Part shown: positions 8,286-15,735 of the stretch, piece by piece
How the letters are laid out: every line of letters begins with the position of its first letter
How positions within the stretch are numbered: the first letter of the stretch is position 1
NCBI RefSeq assembly: GCF_000262465.1
Contig: NZ_CM001489.1
Span: 5,863,710-5,927,709 of the forward strand
Reading direction: 5' to 3'
Source: Frankia sp. QA3
Lineage (GTDB): Bacteria > Actinomycetota > Actinomycetes > Frankiales > Frankiaceae
Length of the DNA: 64,000 nt
Notes under the pieces: model-generated
Told to the model about the DNA's origin: nothing
The model's database searches: none
The model's input: only the letters and a program-made list of their open reading frames with translations
Program-made: the position numbers and the translations under genes

Positions 8286-9020
8286 GTGGACGTCGGCAGC
8301 CTGTCCGGGACGACGCTGTACATCGTCCTTTTCGCGATGATTTTTACCGAGAGCGGGATCCTGGTCGGATTCTGGCTTCCCGGGGACACGATCCTGTTCG
8401 CGGCCGGACTGGTCGCCGCGGACGCCGGCGCGGATGTATCCATCTATGTCCTGTCGGTCGGGGTCGCCATTGCCGCGAGTGCCGGCGCCGCCGCCGGCTA
8501 TTACACCGGGCACCGGCTGGGCCGGCCCTTCCTGGAGCGCCGGTACGCCTCGGCCCTGGCCCGAACGGAGGAGTTCTACCGGCGGTTCGGAGCCGTCACG
8601 CTGGTGGCCGCCCGGTTCGTCCCGTGGGCGCGGACGTTCGCCCCGGTCCTGGCCGGGGCCGTGGCCATGCCGTGGCACCGGTTCCTGATCGCCGTGGTGT
8701 CCGGCGCGGTGGTGTGGGGGACCGGGCTGATCCTGCTGGGCTACGCGGCTTCCGCGATCCCTGGCCTGCGTGACGCCACGGGCTGGCTCGCGCTGGTGGT
8801 GGTTGTCGTCTCCGTCCTGGCGGGGGTCGGGGGCGAGTTGCTGCGCCGCCGCGCCGCCCGGGGCCGGGCCGCTCGCGGGGAGTCGGCCCCCGGGCCCGCC
8901 GCCGATCGGGAGCCGGCGAGTGATGATCATCATCCGGGTGACGGTGCGCCGGTGCCGGGACCGGTGCCGGCTATGGAACCGGACCCCTCGGCGGCCTCGG
9001 TGGCCGACCGGGAGCGGTGA
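8286..9020 (+). CDS. DedA family (SNARE-associated) membrane protein
   Basis: Integral membrane protein of 244 residues. The DedA/VTT hallmark is near the N-terminus: ESGILVGFWLPGDTILFAAG. It is followed by a helix, the YYTGHRLGRPF segment, the conserved RFVPWARTFAPVLAG block, and two more membrane helices. The last 40 residues are a hydrophilic Pro/Asp-rich tail ending near the stop. DedA proteins are linked to lipid-carrier and phospholipid recycling across the membrane; the specific substrate cannot be read here. I chose the GTG at 8286 because it precedes the first helix; the frame is open upstream but of shadow quality. Confidence 0.88.
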   Translation: MDVGSLSGTTLYIVLFAMIFTESGILVGFWLPGDTILFAAGLVAADAGADVSIYVLSVGVAIAASAGAAAGYYTGHRLGRPFLERRYASALARTEEFYRRFGAVTLVAARFVPWARTFAPVLAGAVAMPWHRFLIAVVSGAVVWGTGLILLGYAASAIPGLRDATGWLALVVVVVSVLAGVGGELLRRRAARGRAARGESAPGPAADREPASDDHHPGDGAPVPGPVPAMEPDPSAASVADRER

Positions 9021-9144
9021 GCCGCGGGTCCGCGCCGCAGTTCACCGCCGTCCGCCGCCGCGGAGGACGGGGCGTTGTCCCTTCGTGCCCCCCGGGGCTG
9101 GGCCCCTGCTCTGATCAATCCGGAGGGTAATCTCCACCACATCG

Positions 9145-9165
9145 CTACCCGATCGCATCGGGTAG
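9145..9165. terminator. Perfect 9-bp hairpin between dedA and the CAP gene
   Basis: CTACCCGAT, a CGC triloop, then ATCGGGTAG: a perfect inverted repeat 125 bases after the dedA stop and about 95 bases before the next start. There is no T-tract. It could be a non-canonical terminator or an operator for the gene downstream; the sequence does not decide. Confidence 0.5.
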
Positions 9166-9260
9166 GCAATGGGTGCTGAGGGTGGTAGTTCCTGACTACA
9201 CCTGGCTAGCCTTGATCGATCCAGGCACGCGGTCGGGGGGCAGACCGAGCGAAGGGTTCG

Positions 9261-9998
9261 ATGCAGCGCACGCGTAACCGGCACCGGGCGCCCCGGCGCC
9301 CGGTGCTGCCCGCGTGCGGCGCGGCGGCGGGCGTCCTGCTGGTCACGCTCGTGTTCACGCTGTGGGCCGCCGGCGGTGCCGGCTCGCCCACGGGCAGCCC
9401 CGACGGGGCCGCCGCCGGCGCATCCCCCGGCCAGGCCGGGTCGCGCACCCTGACCGCGGCGCGCACCCCGGCGCGAGCGCTGGCGGCGCCCCTGGCCGGC
9501 ACGGCCGGTGCGCAGCCGGCGCCGAAGACCGGTGCGGGCGCGGCGGGAACGGCCCCCGCGGGCGCCGCCGGCCTCGTCGCGCTCGGCCAGCCGGCGGGCC
9601 GGACCCGGCTGGTCACCGACGTGATCGCCGCCACGAACCGGGAGCGACGGGCGGTCGGCTGCCGGGACCTGGTGGCCGATCCGGTGCTGGCCGCGGCGGC
9701 CTGGGCGCACAGCGTCGACATGGCTGTGTCCGGCTACTTTCGCCACGACAGCCCCGACGGCCGCAGCCCGTTCGACCGGATGACGGCCGCGGGCTTCGAC
9801 TTCTCCGTCGCCGCGGAGAACATCGCCGCCGGGCAGCGCAGCGCCGCCGAGGTCGTCCGGGACTGGATGGACAGCCCCGAGCACCGGGCGAACATCCTCA
9901 CCTGCTCGCTGACTCGGATCGGCGTCGGTCTCGCGACGGGCGGTGCCTACGGCTACTACTGGACGCAGGACTTCGCGACCCCCGAAACGGGCCCCTGA
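9261..9998 (+). CDS. Secreted CAP/SCP-domain protein (YkwD type)
   Basis: Exported protein of 245 residues. A basic start is followed by a hydrophobic segment (residues about 17-37) that acts as signal peptide or anchor, then an Ala/Pro/Gly-rich linker to about residue 110. The CAP domain fills the C-terminal 130 residues: LVTDVIAATNRERRAVGC, WAHSVDMAVSGYFRHDSPDG, AAENIAAGQRSAAEVV, WMDSPEHRANILTC. The His and Glu residues of the CAP cavity (FRHDSPDG, AENIA, SPEHR) are present. The ATG at 9261 follows GAGCGAAGG. Bacterial YkwD-like proteins act at the cell surface; no enzymatic role is established for this one. Confidence 0.9.
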   Translation: MQRTRNRHRAPRRPVLPACGAAAGVLLVTLVFTLWAAGGAGSPTGSPDGAAAGASPGQAGSRTLTAARTPARALAAPLAGTAGAQPAPKTGAGAAGTAPAGAAGLVALGQPAGRTRLVTDVIAATNRERRAVGCRDLVADPVLAAAAWAHSVDMAVSGYFRHDSPDGRSPFDRMTAAGFDFSVAAENIAAGQRSAAEVVRDWMDSPEHRANILTCSLTRIGVGLATGGAYGYYWTQDFATPETGP

Positions 9999-10219
9999 CG
10001 CGATCCCCCGGTCTGGTCCCGCGCCTGCCGACCGCCCCAGGCACCGGCGGGTTCCGGTCGCGCGCGGGAACGGGGGCCGGCCGGCCGGGTGGACTCGCGC
10101 CGATGGTCCGCGGCCGCAGACCGGTCGATCCCGTAGGGTCGGGACGTCGTCGCCGACGGCAGCGAGTGCGGCACGGCCGGCGGAGCTGACTGCGGCGGTC
10201 GCGACAGGACCGTCGACGC

Positions 10220-10247
10220 GGGTGACCCGGGCGTGGGTGACCCGGGT
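10220..10247. repeat. 15-bp direct repeat at the SDR gene start
   Basis: Two near-copies of GGGTGACCCGGGCGT, the second truncated, directly before the AGGAGG of the downstream gene. Each copy contains the palindromic core GGGTGACCC, so it could serve as an operator. Confidence 0.6.
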
Positions 10248-10260
10248 AGGAGGAGTGGCC

Positions 10261-11592
10261 GTGGTTCGGGCGGTGGTTACCGGCGCGGCCGGGTTTCTCG
10301 GTGGAGCGCTGGCGCATGCCCTGCGCCGGCAGGGCGTCGACGTCGTCGCGCTGGATGTCCGGCGCGGCCCCGGCGTGGTGCAGGCCGACATCAGCCGGCC
10401 AGGTGGGTGGGAGCGGGCGCTCGACGGGGCCGAGCTGGTCATCCACGCCGCCGCCGTGGGGACCGGTGGCGTCGCGGAACTCACCCCCGTGCGCCCGGGG
10501 CGCGCCGGGGCGCCGCTGCGGGTCTCCGGCGCCGAGGTCCGGCGCGTGACGCTGGGCGGCACCGCTGCCCTGCTCGACGCGGCCGCTCGCGCCGGGGTTG
10601 CGCGTTTCCTGCACCTGTCCTGCGTGGACGTGTTGTCGCGGGTGGCGCCGCGCGGCGGCGAACGGGCCGAAGCAGGCCTGGTGGGCGGGCCGCTGGTGGA
10701 CGAGACCGCGCCGGTCGGCCTCACGGGCGACGTGCGTGCCGACGCGCTCGCCGCCGCCGAGCAGGCGGTGGGCTCGGCCGCGGCGCACGGCCTCGGTGCC
10801 ACCGTGGTGCGCATCGGCGACGCCTACGGCCCCCGCGCCGGGCGCTGGACGCTGTGGCCGGTGCTGCTCATGCGGGCCGGGCGGTTCGTGCTGGTGGACG
10901 GCGGGCGCGGGGTCCTCAGCCCCGTTCACGTCGACGATGTGGTCGCGGCGGTGACGGCGGTCGCCGCCGCGGACCGGGCCGCGGTCACCGGCGAGGTGCT
11001 GCACGTCACCGGGGGCGAGCAGGTGAGCGCCGCCGAGTTCTTCGGGTACTACAGCCGGATGCTGGACCTGCCGTCGCCGCGGTCCGTGCCGGGCCGGCTC
11101 CTCGAGGCCGTGGACGCGTGGGACCGGGTCCGGGCGTTCGCGCAGGGCTACCGGGAGCGCGGCGCGACCGGGCCGGGCACCCCGGCGGCGGACCTCCCCC
11201 CGGGGGACCTGGCAGCGGGGGACCCGGCAGGGGCGGACCTGGCGGCACCGAGGCAGCCGGCGTCGGCGGGCGGTGCGCCTGCCGTGGACGCGCCGGGATC
11301 GGCCGGGACCGCCGCGGTGGCCGCCGCGCCCGTGCCGGGCCGGCCCGGCGGCGCCCTGGTCCGCGGCCTCGGGGCCCGGCTCGTTGCCGGCGTCGACCCG
11401 CGCGCCCGGGTGGACCTCGGGGCGCTCGGCGTGCGCGAACTGACCCGAGACGCCGGCTTCTCCATCACCCGGATCGGCAGCCTGGCCGGCTGGTCGCCCG
11501 CCGTTCCACTCGCCGACGGCATGGACCGCACCGAGTCGTGGCTGCGCGAACGCGGCCTGCTCGGGGTCCGGGAACCGTCGCGCCGTGGGTGA
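10261..11592 (+). CDS. Atypical NAD-dependent epimerase/dehydratase (extended SDR)
   Basis: 443 residues. The N-terminal Rossmann motif TGAAGFLGG (residues 7-15) and the following strand ending in an acidic residue (DVVALDV) indicate NAD(P) binding. The family landmarks LVIHAAA, ARFLHLSCVDVL, VVRIGDAYGP and LSPVHVDDV follow. Where SDRs normally carry Tyr-x-x-x-Lys, the segment before AAAEQAV reads VRADA, so the catalytic pair appears to be absent. An Ala/Pro-rich insert with five-residue repeats of the DLxxG type at about residues 305-330 separates the SDR core from a conserved C-terminal tail. I chose GTG 10261, seven bases after AGGAGG. It overlaps the GNAT gene by eight bases. Confidence 0.82.
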   Translation: MVRAVVTGAAGFLGGALAHALRRQGVDVVALDVRRGPGVVQADISRPGGWERALDGAELVIHAAAVGTGGVAELTPVRPGRAGAPLRVSGAEVRRVTLGGTAALLDAAARAGVARFLHLSCVDVLSRVAPRGGERAEAGLVGGPLVDETAPVGLTGDVRADALAAAEQAVGSAAAHGLGATVVRIGDAYGPRAGRWTLWPVLLMRAGRFVLVDGGRGVLSPVHVDDVVAAVTAVAAADRAAVTGEVLHVTGGEQVSAAEFFGYYSRMLDLPSPRSVPGRLLEAVDAWDRVRAFAQGYRERGATGPGTPAADLPPGDLAAGDPAGADLAAPRQPASAGGAPAVDAPGSAGTAAVAAAPVPGRPGGALVRGLGARLVAGVDPRARVDLGALGVRELTRDAGFSITRIGSLAGWSPAVPLADGMDRTESWLRERGLLGVREPSRRG

Positions 11593-12154
11593 AGGGCCGA
11601 CCCTCACCACGCCCCGGCTGCTCGCCCTGCCGTTGACCGTCTGGAACGCAGGTTATGTCGCCGAGGAACTCGCGCCCACGCTGGCGTTCACGGCGGTCGT
11701 CGCCCGATCGGGCGGGCGCGGCGGGGACGGGGTCGGCCCCTACGGCGGGATCGTCGGCACCGATCCGCATGCCGCCGCCCCGGATCCCCTCGACCCGGCC
11801 GGCTCGCTGCGCCGCGAGCTGCGCCGCCGGGCCGGCGCCGGGCGGTCGATGCTGACCTGGGTGCTGCGGCGCAAGTCGGGGCCGGCGGCCGTCGGCCTGG
11901 TCGCCGCGGACACCCACGGCCGCCGCGCCGTGGTCGGGGTGTCGATCGTGCTCGGCTGCCGGCGCGAGGGCTACGCGACCGAGGCCGTCCGCGCGGTCGC
12001 CGGCTGGTTCGAGTACCGCGGCGCCTTGGTGGAGACGAGGATTCGCCGCGGCGACGGCGTCGGGAAGCGGCTGGGGCAGGCGACCTCGTTCGTGCCCACC
12101 CCCGTTCTGATAGCCGACTGGTGGCGGATCTGGCTGCGCCCGCCGACGGGCTGA
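11585..12154 (+). CDS. GNAT-like acetyltransferase
   Basis: 189 residues, translationally coupled to the upstream SDR gene by an eight-base overlap. The N-terminus TTPRLLALPLTVWNA resembles the RimJ-type GNAT start (T-x-R-L-x-L). The acetyl-CoA-binding region is readable as VVGVSIVLGCRREGYATEAVRAV, followed by a strand and the VGKRLGQ helix where GNATs have their V-x-K-L-G-F motif. The middle third is Gly/Arg-rich and poorly conserved. The substrate is unknown. An atypical SDR plus a GNAT in one transcript suggests modification of a sugar or nucleotide-linked compound; that is inference only. Confidence 0.7.
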   Translation: MGEGPTLTTPRLLALPLTVWNAGYVAEELAPTLAFTAVVARSGGRGGDGVGPYGGIVGTDPHAAAPDPLDPAGSLRRELRRRAGAGRSMLTWVLRRKSGPAAVGLVAADTHGRRAVVGVSIVLGCRREGYATEAVRAVAGWFEYRGALVETRIRRGDGVGKRLGQATSFVPTPVLIADWWRIWLRPPTG

Positions 12155-12592
12155 TCATCCCCGGCGTCACGCACCGTCATGTGGCCCGGTCGGGTGCCCG
12201 TCGGTGCGGCCCCACCGCGGCCGTCCCGGCGCTCCCCGCGTCCGCTACCGGCCGTTTCGCGCTCGCCGGACCGGAAAGCACCTGCCCAGCGCTGTTTCAC
12301 GCCGCTGTGGAGTGTTGTGTCGGCGTTGCCGTTGCGGTGTCCTGTTGTCAGCCGCCCGACAGCCGGCTTCTCGTAGTTTCGTCGTCACACGGCGAGCGGT
12401 GGACACGCCGCGGCGGCAGCCCCCTGTTCAGACCGTGATGCCCTGGGGCACCATGTAAAGCGATGTCGCGACCGTTGGCCGACGGGCCGAGTGAGGGCGG
12501 GGCGTCCGGGGCGGTCCGTGGGAGGTCCGCCGCGCGTCCGGGGAGGGGAGCCCGAACGGTTCGGCGCTACCTGCGCCTGGGAGGTCAGCACC
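12155..12592. other. Intergenic region before the CD-NTase-like gene
   Basis: About 440 bases between two plus-strand genes, somewhat lower in GC around 12290-12400. Probably holds a separate promoter for the nucleotidyltransferase gene. I see no reliable hairpin or coding frame. Confidence 0.4.
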
Positions 12593-13666
12593 ATGAGCGT
12601 GGATACCCCTCGGGGGACACCGGCCGGAGTCCGGCCGGGAGAGGTCACCTATGACCATCTGATCATTCCGTCGCACTGGCGGCGATCCAACGAGTCCACG
12701 CCCGGCGCGCCCAACGCGTTGTTTCCACCCAATGGCGGCGCGCCTGCCCAGCCGGCCCCGCCACCGATCAACCCGACGACCGGGGCGATGACCGGCCCTC
12801 TGCTGGTCGGGACGACTGCGCGGGCCTTCGCCAAGCTGGATGACCTGATCCGGCTCAGCGCCGAGGACAAGGCGGTGATCGCCGCCCGCCGGGACGAGGC
12901 CGAGCGGGCGCTGCGGGCGATCTTCCCGCCCCGGTGCGCGCTGCCGCTGGTCGGCGTCGCGACGATCGGGTCGGCCGGTCGGGACACCATGATCCGGCCG
13001 CTCGACGAGGTCGACATCTTCGCCGTCTTCTCCGCCGCGAACAGCGCCTGGAAGCGGTTCCGCTGGGACTCGCGCGACCTGGTGCTCTGCGTGCGCAACG
13101 CGATCGGCGGCGAGCGGATCCAGACGATCGGCAGCCGGGGCCAGGCGCTGCGCATCGTCTACGACTCGCCGCCGGACGTGCACCTCGTCCCGGCGTTCGA
13201 CCACCCCCGGGCCGGCTACGTCATGCCCGACCGGGTCGGTGGCTGGCTGCCGACCCGCCCGGAGCGGCACACGAGCTGGACCGCCGATCTCGGCCCCCGG
13301 GTGATCTCGGCGGTGCGCCTACTCAAGGCGTGGAACCGGGTGTGCGGCAGTCACCTGCGCTCGTTCCACATCGAGGCGCTCGCCGGGCAGGTTCTCGCCG
13401 GGCGCGGGCTCAACACCCGGCAGGGGCTTGCCGAGGTGTTCCGCCACATGGACGAGGTCGGCCTGGTGGCCGCGGACCCGGCGGACGTCGGCGGTGACCT
13501 GTCCGCCTATCTGCGCCCGGAGGACGTCGACGCGCTCGGGGAGACCATCCGCCTCGCCCGGATCTACTCGGCGAAGGCGGTCGACGCGGAGCAGGCCGGG
13601 GACCACGAGGAGGCTGTGGCCCTGTGGGGCTCGGTGTTCGGCCCGGAGTTCCCGACCTTCGGCTGA
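12593..13666 (+). CDS. CD-NTase/OAS-like nucleotidyltransferase
   Basis: 357 residues with the layout of bacterial cGAS/DncV-like (SMODS-type) nucleotidyltransferases. There is a Pro-rich leader, a helix, then the nucleotidyltransferase signature GSAGRDTM (Gly126-Ser127) followed by PLDEVDIF, which supplies acidic residues 139 and 141. The strand expected to carry the third carboxylate reads PDVHLVPAF, with His197 where the family usually has Asp. Further family traits are GGWLPTRPERHTSW, LKAWN and LRSFHIEAL (the helical OAS1-C-like core), and a C-terminal helical pair. ATG 12593 follows GGGAGGT. It is transcribed alone. The convergent neighbours are membrane proteins, so a CBASS operon is not evident. 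Confidence 0.78.
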   Translation: MSVDTPRGTPAGVRPGEVTYDHLIIPSHWRRSNESTPGAPNALFPPNGGAPAQPAPPPINPTTGAMTGPLLVGTTARAFAKLDDLIRLSAEDKAVIAARRDEAERALRAIFPPRCALPLVGVATIGSAGRDTMIRPLDEVDIFAVFSAANSAWKRFRWDSRDLVLCVRNAIGGERIQTIGSRGQALRIVYDSPPDVHLVPAFDHPRAGYVMPDRVGGWLPTRPERHTSWTADLGPRVISAVRLLKAWNRVCGSHLRSFHIEALAGQVLAGRGLNTRQGLAEVFRHMDEVGLVAADPADVGGDLSAYLRPEDVDALGETIRLARIYSAKAVDAEQAGDHEEAVALWGSVFGPEFPTFG

Positions 13667-13729
13667 GCGGCCCCTGGCTCCCGTTCCCCGAGGCCACCCC
13701 CGAGGCCGGGCCTCGGTCAGGCTGGGCGC

Positions 13730-15082
13730 TCAGGTCATCCACCGGTCCGGCACGCCCGCGCGGCGGCCCAGCCGGGACCGTTCGGCCTGCGCGGCGACGA
13801 TCCGCAGCGCCTCGGCACCGTCGCGCAGGCCGGCCCGCACCCGCACGGGTCCGCCGGTGGTGTCCAGGTGCACGTCGGCCAGGCGCAGAACCCGGGCCAA
13901 CGGGTTCGCCACCAGGCGGATGCTCTGCACCTTGCCGTGCGGGATGAGATCGGTGTGCCGGCGTAGCAGTCCGTGGCGAGCGACGAAGACCACGTCGTCG
14001 GCGCCGCAGGACAGCACCCGCCAGTGGATCGGGGCGAGCAGCGCAGCCCGGCGCGGCGGGCGGGCCAGCTCGACCGCGGCCACGTCCACCCCGGGCAGCA
14101 GCTTGCCGATCAGCTCCAGTGCCTCGTCCCGGCGGGCGACCGGGAGCAGGACCGACGGGCCGCCACCGGCCACGTTCATCCGGATGGTCACCCAGCCGCA
14201 CGGGCGCCACAGCATCGGCTCCCCGATGCTGATCGCCTGAACCCGTCCCGGCGGGACGGTGGCGTGGGCGCGCTCGAGCAGCCCGCTGTCGATGCGCAGC
14301 CCGTCCGGCGACTCCGACACGGCGTACGGGTAGCCGGCGGCGAAGATCCGGAAGGTCGTGTGCCAGAGCCAGCCGAGCAGCGGGATCGCGCCCAGGACGC
14401 CGGCGAGAGTGCCGGTGAGCAGCGACGGCGTGGCGATCGCCGCCGCCCCGAACAGTGCCGCCCACGGCGCGGGCGACAGGGCGATCGCGGCGATCAGCCG
14501 CCTTGGCGGCACCTCGGCGAGGGGATGGTGCGGCGCTTCGCCGACGTCGCGGGCGAGCCCGGCCGCGGTGGCGAGCAGCTCGGCGCGCAGCCGGTGGGCG
14601 TGCCCGATCGACAGGTACCGCAGGTCGGACCCGGAGTCGCCGCCGTCGGAGTCGGACCGTTCCCGGCGCTCCCGGCCCGCCAGGTCCAGGCGCAGGATGG
14701 CCAGCCCGGCCATCCGGGCGAGCAGCGGCTGGACGATGTCCACCGACTGCAGCCGGTCCAGCCGGACGTAGCGGGTGCGCCGGACCAGCAGCCCGGTGTC
14801 GAGCCGCAGGCCGTCGCGTTCGATCCGGTAGCGGGTGAACCGCCAGGCGCAGTAGCCGTAGGTGCCGGCCGCCGGGATCAGGAAGATCAGGGTGAGGCCG
14901 ATGACGCGGGGCGTGACATCCTCGGCGAGGTTGCGCCCAACGGTCGCGGCGAACGCGGCGACGATCACCCAGCCGCGTAGGAACGGCGTGAGCGGGTGCA
15001 GCCGGTGGAACCCGTCCGGCGCGGCCACGGGCCCATCCGGGAAGGGAGCGTCGTCGTCGGCGATCCTCCGCTTGGCGGTCAC
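13730..15082 (-). CDS. bPH2-domain membrane protein (YdbT type)
   Basis: 450-residue membrane protein built from bacterial PH-like (bPH2) modules. Membrane helix pairs lie near residues 35-75 and about 215-260, each followed by a beta-rich bPH2 block. Hallmarks are FTRYRIERDGLRLDTGLLVRR, RYVRLDRLQSVDI and, in later repeats, IDSGLLERAHATVPPGRVQ and RHTDLIPHGKVQSIRLV. It overlaps the upstream bPH2 gene by ATGA, the usual YdbS/YdbT two-gene arrangement. The role is not established for the family; membrane stress or lipid sensing has been proposed. It converges on the CD-NTase-like gene, with 63 bases between the stops. Confidence 0.9.
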   Translation of the reverse strand: MTAKRRIADDDAPFPDGPVAAPDGFHRLHPLTPFLRGWVIVAAFAATVGRNLAEDVTPRVIGLTLIFLIPAAGTYGYCAWRFTRYRIERDGLRLDTGLLVRRTRYVRLDRLQSVDIVQPLLARMAGLAILRLDLAGRERRERSDSDGGDSGSDLRYLSIGHAHRLRAELLATAAGLARDVGEAPHHPLAEVPPRRLIAAIALSPAPWAALFGAAAIATPSLLTGTLAGVLGAIPLLGWLWHTTFRIFAAGYPYAVSESPDGLRIDSGLLERAHATVPPGRVQAISIGEPMLWRPCGWVTIRMNVAGGGPSVLLPVARRDEALELIGKLLPGVDVAAVELARPPRRAALLAPIHWRVLSCGADDVVFVARHGLLRRHTDLIPHGKVQSIRLVANPLARVLRLADVHLDTTGGPVRVRAGLRDGAEALRIVAAQAERSRLGRRAGVPDRWMT

Positions 15083-15564
15083 AGCCCGGCCGACCGGGCT
15101 TCGCCGCGTTCCGTGAGGGCGTCACGCAGCCGGGCGGCCTCCCGCGGGGGCAGCCCGGGGATGACGGCGTCGCTGGCCGCCGCCGCGGTGTGCAGTTGCA
15201 CCTTGGCGATGCCGAAGCGCCGGGCGAGCGGCCCGGCGGTGACGTCGACGAGCTGCATCCGCCCGTAGGGCACGACGACCAGGCGGCGCACCAGCACCCC
15301 CCGGCTGATCAGCAGATCGTCCTCCCGCTCGGCGTAGCGCCATGCCCGCCAGCCCGCACCGATGGACCGCCAGGCCCAGGCGGCCGCCAGCAACGGCGCG
15401 GCGGTGAACAGGACCCACGGCCAGCCACCCACCACGACCGAGATCAGCAGGGTGAGCGCCACCGCCGGGACAGCCCCGAGGACCAGTAGCGTCCGTCGCA
15501 GCCGCCGGAGGTCCGGCGGCAGGACCCGCCACTGGTCGGAATCCGGCAGGAGAGCGTCGGGCAT
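15079..15564 (-). CDS. bPH2-domain membrane protein (YdbS type)
   Basis: 161 residues: two membrane helices (about 27-45 and 48-66) followed by a single bPH2 domain, with EDDLLISRGVLVRRLVVVPYGRMQLVDV and FGIAKVQLHTAAAASDAVIPGL. It is the first gene of a two-gene operon and overlaps its longer partner by four bases (ATGA). The C-terminal helix PREAARLRDALTERGEA is typical. ATG 15564 follows a weak purine-rich site. Function as for the partner: undefined membrane-associated role. Confidence 0.9.
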   Translation of the reverse strand: MPDALLPDSDQWRVLPPDLRRLRRTLLVLGAVPAVALTLLISVVVGGWPWVLFTAAPLLAAAWAWRSIGAGWRAWRYAEREDDLLISRGVLVRRLVVVPYGRMQLVDVTAGPLARRFGIAKVQLHTAAAASDAVIPGLPPREAARLRDALTERGEARSAGL

Positions 15565-15735
15565 GTCGCAACGATAAGTCGCGCCCCGGATACGTCTGAC
15601 CCGAATGGGACGAGCGGACCGCGGCGTCCGCTGGCCGGCGCGGGTTCGGCTGTGGTGGCGGCCCCTCCCGTTCGGCCGGTGGGGTCGCCGTGGCCGGATG
15701 GTGGGGGTGGGGGAGGTCGGCGCGTGGCCGCGGGG

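Noticed and set aside
11160..11260. True pentapeptide-repeat domain in the SDR protein
   Set aside because: Only four DLxxG-like units, Pro/Gly-rich and irregular; too short to form the beta-helix of that family.
12593..15564. A CBASS anti-phage operon
   Set aside because: Only the nucleotidyltransferase-like gene is present. The neighbours are convergent, not co-transcribed, and none is a known CBASS effector or accessory protein.
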